From contig DAWO01000118.1 in assembly GCA_002509485.1 (NCBI GenBank), positions 12,203 through 22,203 of the forward strand: 10,001 nt of DNA. The letters run 5' to 3'. The translations under genes and the position numbers were made by a program. This stretch comes from Methanolinea sp. UBA477 (GTDB lineage Archaea > Halobacteriota > Methanomicrobia > Methanomicrobiales > Methanospirillaceae). A model generated the notes under the pieces. That model ran no database searches. It was given only the letters and a program-made list of their open reading frames with translations, and was not told where the DNA came from. Shown here piece by piece: positions 7,039 to 10,001 of the stretch (its first letter is position 1; each line of letters opens with the position of its first letter).

Positions 7039-7593
7039 TCAGCCGACCGAAATAATGAGAAGGAGCAGGCAGACAGCAACTGGTATGGTAAGGTTGTCAT
7101 CGACCGGCGAGAGAATCTCGACCACTCCGGCCACGAATGAGGCGGCAAAGGCCTGGACAGGGGGGAGGAGAAAGAGAAGTGCGAGCAGGGTGGCAACCAT
7201 CCCCGCAAACGACCCTTCGAGTGATTTTCCGTTGTGGATACGGTTTCTTCCGTACCGCAGCCCGACGATTGTTGCGATGCTGTCGAGAATGGCCAGTGCC
7301 GCGATCGCCGGCACCACGATACTTTTCTCAAAGAAGATGAGGCAGAAGAGACAACTGATCGCAAAATAGATGGCTCCTTTTCCCGGAATCGCATCCTTCC
7401 GCTCGAGCCGGTCTATCAGGCCCGATATGAAGGGGATGTAGTATCCGCGCTGTATTGCATCCGAGATGATGAATCCTGCGAATATCGAGAGGAGAAGGAG
7501 ATACACCATGATCGGTTCGGGCAGGGCTATGATCCCTCCGACGATTATAAGACCGAATACGAGGTGGGACATCTTTCGCAGGAACTCGTCCAT
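7039..7593 (-). CDS. Membrane dolichol/polyprenol/phytol-kinase-family protein
   Basis: The 184-residue product is strongly hydrophobic, with about five to six probable membrane spans (near 11-25, 28-45, 72-89, 93-112, 128-148, 168-183). Conserved polar motifs of the CTP-dependent polyprenol/diacylglycerol/phytol kinase family lie between them: the RKMSH start (6-10), GKGAIYF (71-77), DSIATIVGLRYGRN (104-117), KSLEGS (123-128) and E159 followed by DDNLTIP (165-171). Such enzymes transfer a phosphate from CTP to a membrane lipid alcohol. In an archaeon the substrate could be dolichol for glycosylation or geranylgeraniol/phytol-type isoprenoids for lipid salvage; the sequence does not tell. The gene converges on tfrB with 11 bp between the stops and diverges from the methyltransferase. 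There is no clear Shine-Dalgarno before the ATG at 7593. Confidence 0.82.
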   Translation of the reverse strand: MDEFLRKMSHLVFGLIIVGGIIALPEPIMVYLLLLSIFAGFIISDAIQRGYYIPFISGLIDRLERKDAIPGKGAIYFAISCLFCLIFFEKSIVVPAIAALAILDSIATIVGLRYGRNRIHNGKSLEGSFAGMVATLLALLFLLPPVQAFAASFVAGVVEILSPVDDNLTIPVAVCLLLLIISVG

Positions 7594-7741
7594 TCAAGAG
7601 AGATGGGAGACGGAGAATGATAAGAGGTGCGGTTCTTTCATGGATAGCCAGAAAGAGCCTTTTCCGCGAGAATGCCTCCGCTCATGCAGATAAAAGTTCT
7701 TAATAGGTTGGAATGGGAATATAACCAGAAGAGAAGTCATT
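7594..7741. promoter_or_regulatory. Divergent intergenic region with AT-rich boxes
   Basis: This 148-bp stretch lies between the divergent kinase-like and methyltransferase genes and must hold both promoters. On the + strand, GATAAAAG (7689-7696) is the best-placed TATA-like box; it would start a transcript near 7720 with the purine run AGAAGAGAAG (7727-7736) as a weak ribosome-binding site before the ATG at 7742. AATATAA (7718-7724) is a second box, usable in either direction. On the minus strand a weak TTATCATT near 7616-7623 would give a leaderless kinase-gene transcript. Assignments are tentative. Confidence 0.35.
7631..7659. repeat. Inverted repeat (9-bp stem, 11-nt loop) in the divergent region
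   Basis: GGTTCTTTC (7631-7639) and GAAAGAGCC (7651-7659) pair over 9 positions, one of them a G-T wobble. The 11-base spacer is ATGGATAGCCA, and TTTT (7660-7663) follows on the + strand. No + strand gene ends nearby, so a classical terminator role is not obvious. In the minus orientation it would lie in the leader of the kinase-like gene if transcription starts at the AT-rich box near 7720. Confidence 0.45.
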
Positions 7742-8971
7742 ATGGTGACGTGCGGCTGTCTTGATGAGATGCTTGAAACATGGCAGAAAAACCAGCCTGC
7801 CTGCGTTTCATGTGAACCTGTTTCCTCCTTTCATCACACTCCCCGCTACATTGGCGAGTTCTGGACATCCGCACAACGCCAGGCGTCTTCGATCCATGAG
7901 GTCTCGTACCGGGCATGTTTCAAGCCCCAGCTTCCCCGTTTCTTTATCACGCTCCTTACAAAGAGAGGAGATCTCGTGTACGACCCGTTCTGTGGACGGG
8001 GGACGACCATCCTGGAGGCCGCCCTCTGCGGCCGGAATGTCGCGGCCAATGATATCAACCCATTGTCCCGGATACTCACACTCCCGCGCCTGCACCCTCC
8101 GCGTGAATCGGACGTGTCAGAGAGGCTTGCGGCAATCGCGTTTCCGTCCGGCTGCAGGGCAGAGATAGACCTCTCGATGTTCTACCACCCCGATACAGAA
8201 TCCTCCCTGGTCTCCCTCCGGGAGTATCTGCTCCGGCGCCAGGAGGACGGGCAGGAAGATCACATCGACAGCTGGATCCGGATGGTCGCCACGAGCAGGC
8301 TGACAGGGCATTCAAACGGGTTCTTCTCGGTCTACACACTCCCGCCCAACCAGGCGGTCTCACCGGAGAGCCAGGCCAGGATAAACAGGTTGCGAAACCA
8401 GGTTCCCCCGGAACGGGATGTCGCCGCTCTCATTATCCGGAAGACACGGTCCCTTTTACGGACACTCTCCGATGACGAGAGGACCAGGCTCATCCAGGCC
8501 GGAGATTCTGCGATATTTTCAACCTGTGATTCGAGAAAAACAAACCATATAAAGTCCGATTCCGTGCAGCTGACCGTGACATCGCCCCCGTTCCTGGATA
8601 TTGTCCAGTACTCGCGTGACAACTGGCTTCGCTGCTGGTTCAATGGTATCGATGACAAAGCCGTAGGAAAGGAGATCACCATGGCAAGAACCGTCAGGGA
8701 ATGGTCCGCTGTCATGCAGGAGACCTTCTTCGAACTTGCACGGATCACCCGACCGGGCGGTTTTGTGGCTTTCGAGGTCGGGGAGGTGAGGAAGGGCAGG
8801 GTGAACCTGGAAGATGCTGTCGTGCCGCTCGGCGAGGCTTGCGGCCTCTCATGCCAGGGAGTACTTATAAACAGCCAGCATTTCACCAAGACATCGCATA
8901 TCTGGGGAGTTGACAACAACCGGTGCGGAACCAACAGCAACCGGATCGTGGTCTTTCAAAAAGAAGAATGA
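7742..8971 (+). CDS. Solitary DNA N4-cytosine/N6-adenine methyltransferase
   Basis: A 409-residue SAM-dependent DNA methylase of the N6_N4 family. SAM-binding motif I is VYDPFCGRGTT (79-89), with a following acidic position in ANDINP (102-107). Catalytic motif IV is TSPPF (280-284), a form most common in N4-cytosine enzymes but also compatible with N6-adenine. About 190 residues separate motif I from motif IV and may carry target recognition, an alpha-like order. The N-terminal block EFWTSAQRQ...HEVSYRACFKPQLPRFFI (39-69) and the C-terminal TKTSHIWGVDNNRCGTNSNRIVVF (382-405 region) look conserved and probably belong to the fold. No restriction endonuclase or specificity subunit is adjacent, so this appears to be an orphan enzyme. 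The N-terminus has cysteines C4, C6, C21 and C24. The alternative ATG at 7769 would remove only the first two. The recognition sequence is unknown. Confidence 0.82.
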   Translation: MVTCGCLDEMLETWQKNQPACVSCEPVSSFHHTPRYIGEFWTSAQRQASSIHEVSYRACFKPQLPRFFITLLTKRGDLVYDPFCGRGTTILEAALCGRNVAANDINPLSRILTLPRLHPPRESDVSERLAAIAFPSGCRAEIDLSMFYHPDTESSLVSLREYLLRRQEDGQEDHIDSWIRMVATSRLTGHSNGFFSVYTLPPNQAVSPESQARINRLRNQVPPERDVAALIIRKTRSLLRTLSDDERTRLIQAGDSAIFSTCDSRKTNHIKSDSVQLTVTSPPFLDIVQYSRDNWLRCWFNGIDDKAVGKEITMARTVREWSAVMQETFFELARITRPGGFVAFEVGEVRKGRVNLEDAVVPLGEACGLSCQGVLINSQHFTKTSHIWGVDNNRCGTNSNRIVVFQKEE

Positions 8972-8989
8972 GTGAGGATACGTCCGGAT

Positions 8990-10001
8990 TTACCCGTTCA
9001 CATGGTATTCGTAGGCTTCGAGAGCTGCTTTTGCGCCTTCCCCGGCAGCGGTTATTATCTGCTTGGTCTTGATATTTGTGACGTCCCCGGCCGCAAAGAT
9101 GCCCGGGACGCTGGTATGGCAGTTGATATCGATCCTGATCTCCTTTTGTTCGTTCATATCCACGAACCCTTCCAGGAAGTCGGTGTTCGGTATCCACCCG
9201 ATCTCGGCGAAGACTCCGTCAAGCTCGATCCGGGTCTCCCTGCCGCTGTCCCGGTCCATTATGGTGATGGCTTTCAGTAACGAATTCCCATGAAGTGCTG
9301 AAATTACGGAATGTGTATGGGTGATGATATTTTTCCGCTCCTTGTACGCCTGGAGATAACTCTCATCCGCACGGATTGTGCTTCGGACCACGAGATGCAC
9401 CTCTCGTGCAATCTTGCTCATCTCTATCGCTGTCTGGAGCGCTGAATTCCCCCCGCCAACCACAGCGACTACCTTCTCCTTGTAGAGCGGGCCGTCACAC
9501 GTGGAGCAGACGGAGAGTCCCCTTCCAAGGTATCGCTCTTCATCCGCCACGCCAAGTTTTTTTGGCCTCTTGCCCTGGGCAAGGATGACTGCCTTGGCAA
9601 GGTATTTTGTTCCCGTCGCGGTCTTTGCGATGAATGTGCCGTCCTCGCTCTGCAGGGAGAGAATCCTGTCCAGTTCCATGTGGATATTCCCGGAACGCAC
9701 CTGTTCCTCGAATTTTTTCATGAGCTCGTCACCCGTAACCATCCGAAAACCCATGTAGTTCTCGATGGCCCAGCTCTCGAGTGCCTGGCCACCGATGTTT
9801 TCGCTCACGATCAGGGTGTTCAGCATCTTTCTTTCACAGTATACCCCCGCCGTGAGACCTGCCGGGCCGGCACCGATAATCAGGACGTCGTAGAGTTCCT
9901 CTTCCCGTGACCTGCCGAAGATCTCGTTTAACCGCTGCGCATCAAACCCGATGATTACCTCGTCATCAACAATCGTGACCGGCACCCCGAACTGTCCGGA
10001 T
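8990..10001 (-). CDS. Glutaredoxin-thioredoxin-reductase-like fusion flavoprotein, 5' end outside window
   Basis: The frame is open through the right edge; 336 residues are visible. After about 30 residues comes a thioredoxin-reductase fold: FAD motif IIGAGPAG (numbering from V at 9985: 36-43), redox pair CSTC (160-163), NAD(P)-site GGGNSA (177-182) and closing FAD motif GIFAAGDVTN (295-304). The residues before the FAD domain, SGQFGVPVTIVDDEVIIGFD, match the end of a glutaredoxin/thioredoxin fold, with the cis-proline motif GVPVT. The GTG at 9985 is therefore almost certainly not the start, and a glutaredoxin domain should continue beyond the window. The usual HRRxxxR NADPH signature reads VVRSTIR (199-205), so the electron donor may not be NADPH. 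A likely role is disulfide reduction; the partner is unknown. It converges on the methyltransferase gene with 18 bp between the stops. Confidence 0.85.
   Translation of the reverse strand, partial: SGQFGVPVTIVDDEVIIGFDAQRLNEIFGRSREEELYDVLIIGAGPAGLTAGVYCERKMLNTLIVSENIGGQALESWAIENYMGFRMVTGDELMKKFEEQVRSGNIHMELDRILSLQSEDGTFIAKTATGTKYLAKAVILAQGKRPKKLGVADEERYLGRGLSVCSTCDGPLYKEKVVAVVGGGNSALQTAIEMSKIAREVHLVVRSTIRADESYLQAYKERKNIITHTHSVISALHGNSLLKAITIMDRDSGRETRIELDGVFAEIGWIPNTDFLEGFVDMNEQKEIRIDINCHTSVPGIFAAGDVTNIKTKQIITAAGEGAKAALEAYEYHVNG

Noticed and set aside
7466..7693. A 75-codon + strand frame reaching into the intergenic region
   Set aside because: It is mostly antisense to the kinase-like gene, gives a basic low-complexity product, and has no promoter or ribosome-binding site of its own.
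8332..8940. A 202-codon minus-strand open frame inside the methyltransferase gene
   Set aside because: It is antisense to the catalytic part of a clear SAM methylase, with no family resemblance and no promoter.
9983..9985. GTG as start codon of the thioredoxin-reductase-like gene
   Set aside because: The frame continues upstream to the edge with glutaredoxin-like residues (SGQFG before VPVT), so this GTG encodes an internal valine.
7742..10001. A restriction-modification or defence island around the DNA methyltransferase
   Set aside because: The neighbours are a lipid-kinase-like protein and a thiol-redox flavoprotein; no nuclease, specificity subunit, transposase or base-composition break is visible.

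Overview
The window looks like ordinary chromosome from a methanogenic archaeon, most likely of the Methanomicrobiales. The best evidence is an adjacent pair of thiol:fumarate reductase genes, whose product uses coenzyme M and coenzyme B thiols. An archaeal-type SepF, an archaeal single-domain ZPR1, a pre-PUA/PUA RNA-binding protein, a polyprenol-kinase-like membrane protein and AT-rich TATA-like boxes placed for leaderless transcripts agree with this. Genus cannot be fixed from sequence alone.

Layout. The + strand opens with the 3' part of a PUA-domain gene (1-423) and a probable intrinsic terminator (495-522). A leaderless promoter follows, then a tight sepF-zpr1 pair (565-1485). Meeting it head-on, the minus strand carries aspartate kinase and purM (3880 to 1492), which overlap by 8 nt. 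A 61-bp divergent region with a centrally placed TATA-like box separates lysC from tfrA-tfrB (+, 3942-7027), which overlap by 4 nt. Next come a membrane dolichol/polyprenol/phytol-kinase-like gene (-, 7593-7039), a 148-bp divergent region with a hairpin, and a solitary DNA N4/N6 methyltransferase (+, 7742-8971). The last gene (-, 10001-8990) is a thioredoxin-reductase-like flavoprotein. Its reading frame runs through the window edge into what looks like the end of a glutaredoxin domain.

How the genes work together. TfrA and TfrB form one enzyme that reduces fumarate to succinate while oxidising CoM-SH plus CoB-SH to the heterodisulfide. LysC supplies aspartyl phosphate for lysine, threonine and methionine synthesis, and PurM closes the imidazole ring of purines. 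SepF anchors FtsZ to the membrane, and ZPR1 is translated directly after it. The genes are densely packed: three convergent junctions have only 6, 11 and 18 bp between stop codons.

I see no CRISPR array, insertion sequence, tRNA/rRNA or obvious multi-gene defence system. The less ordinary items are the orphan methyltransferase with its motif order, the glutaredoxin/reductase fusion with an altered NADPH site, the shared divergent promoter, and the cysteine in TfrA where covalent-FAD homologues have histidine.
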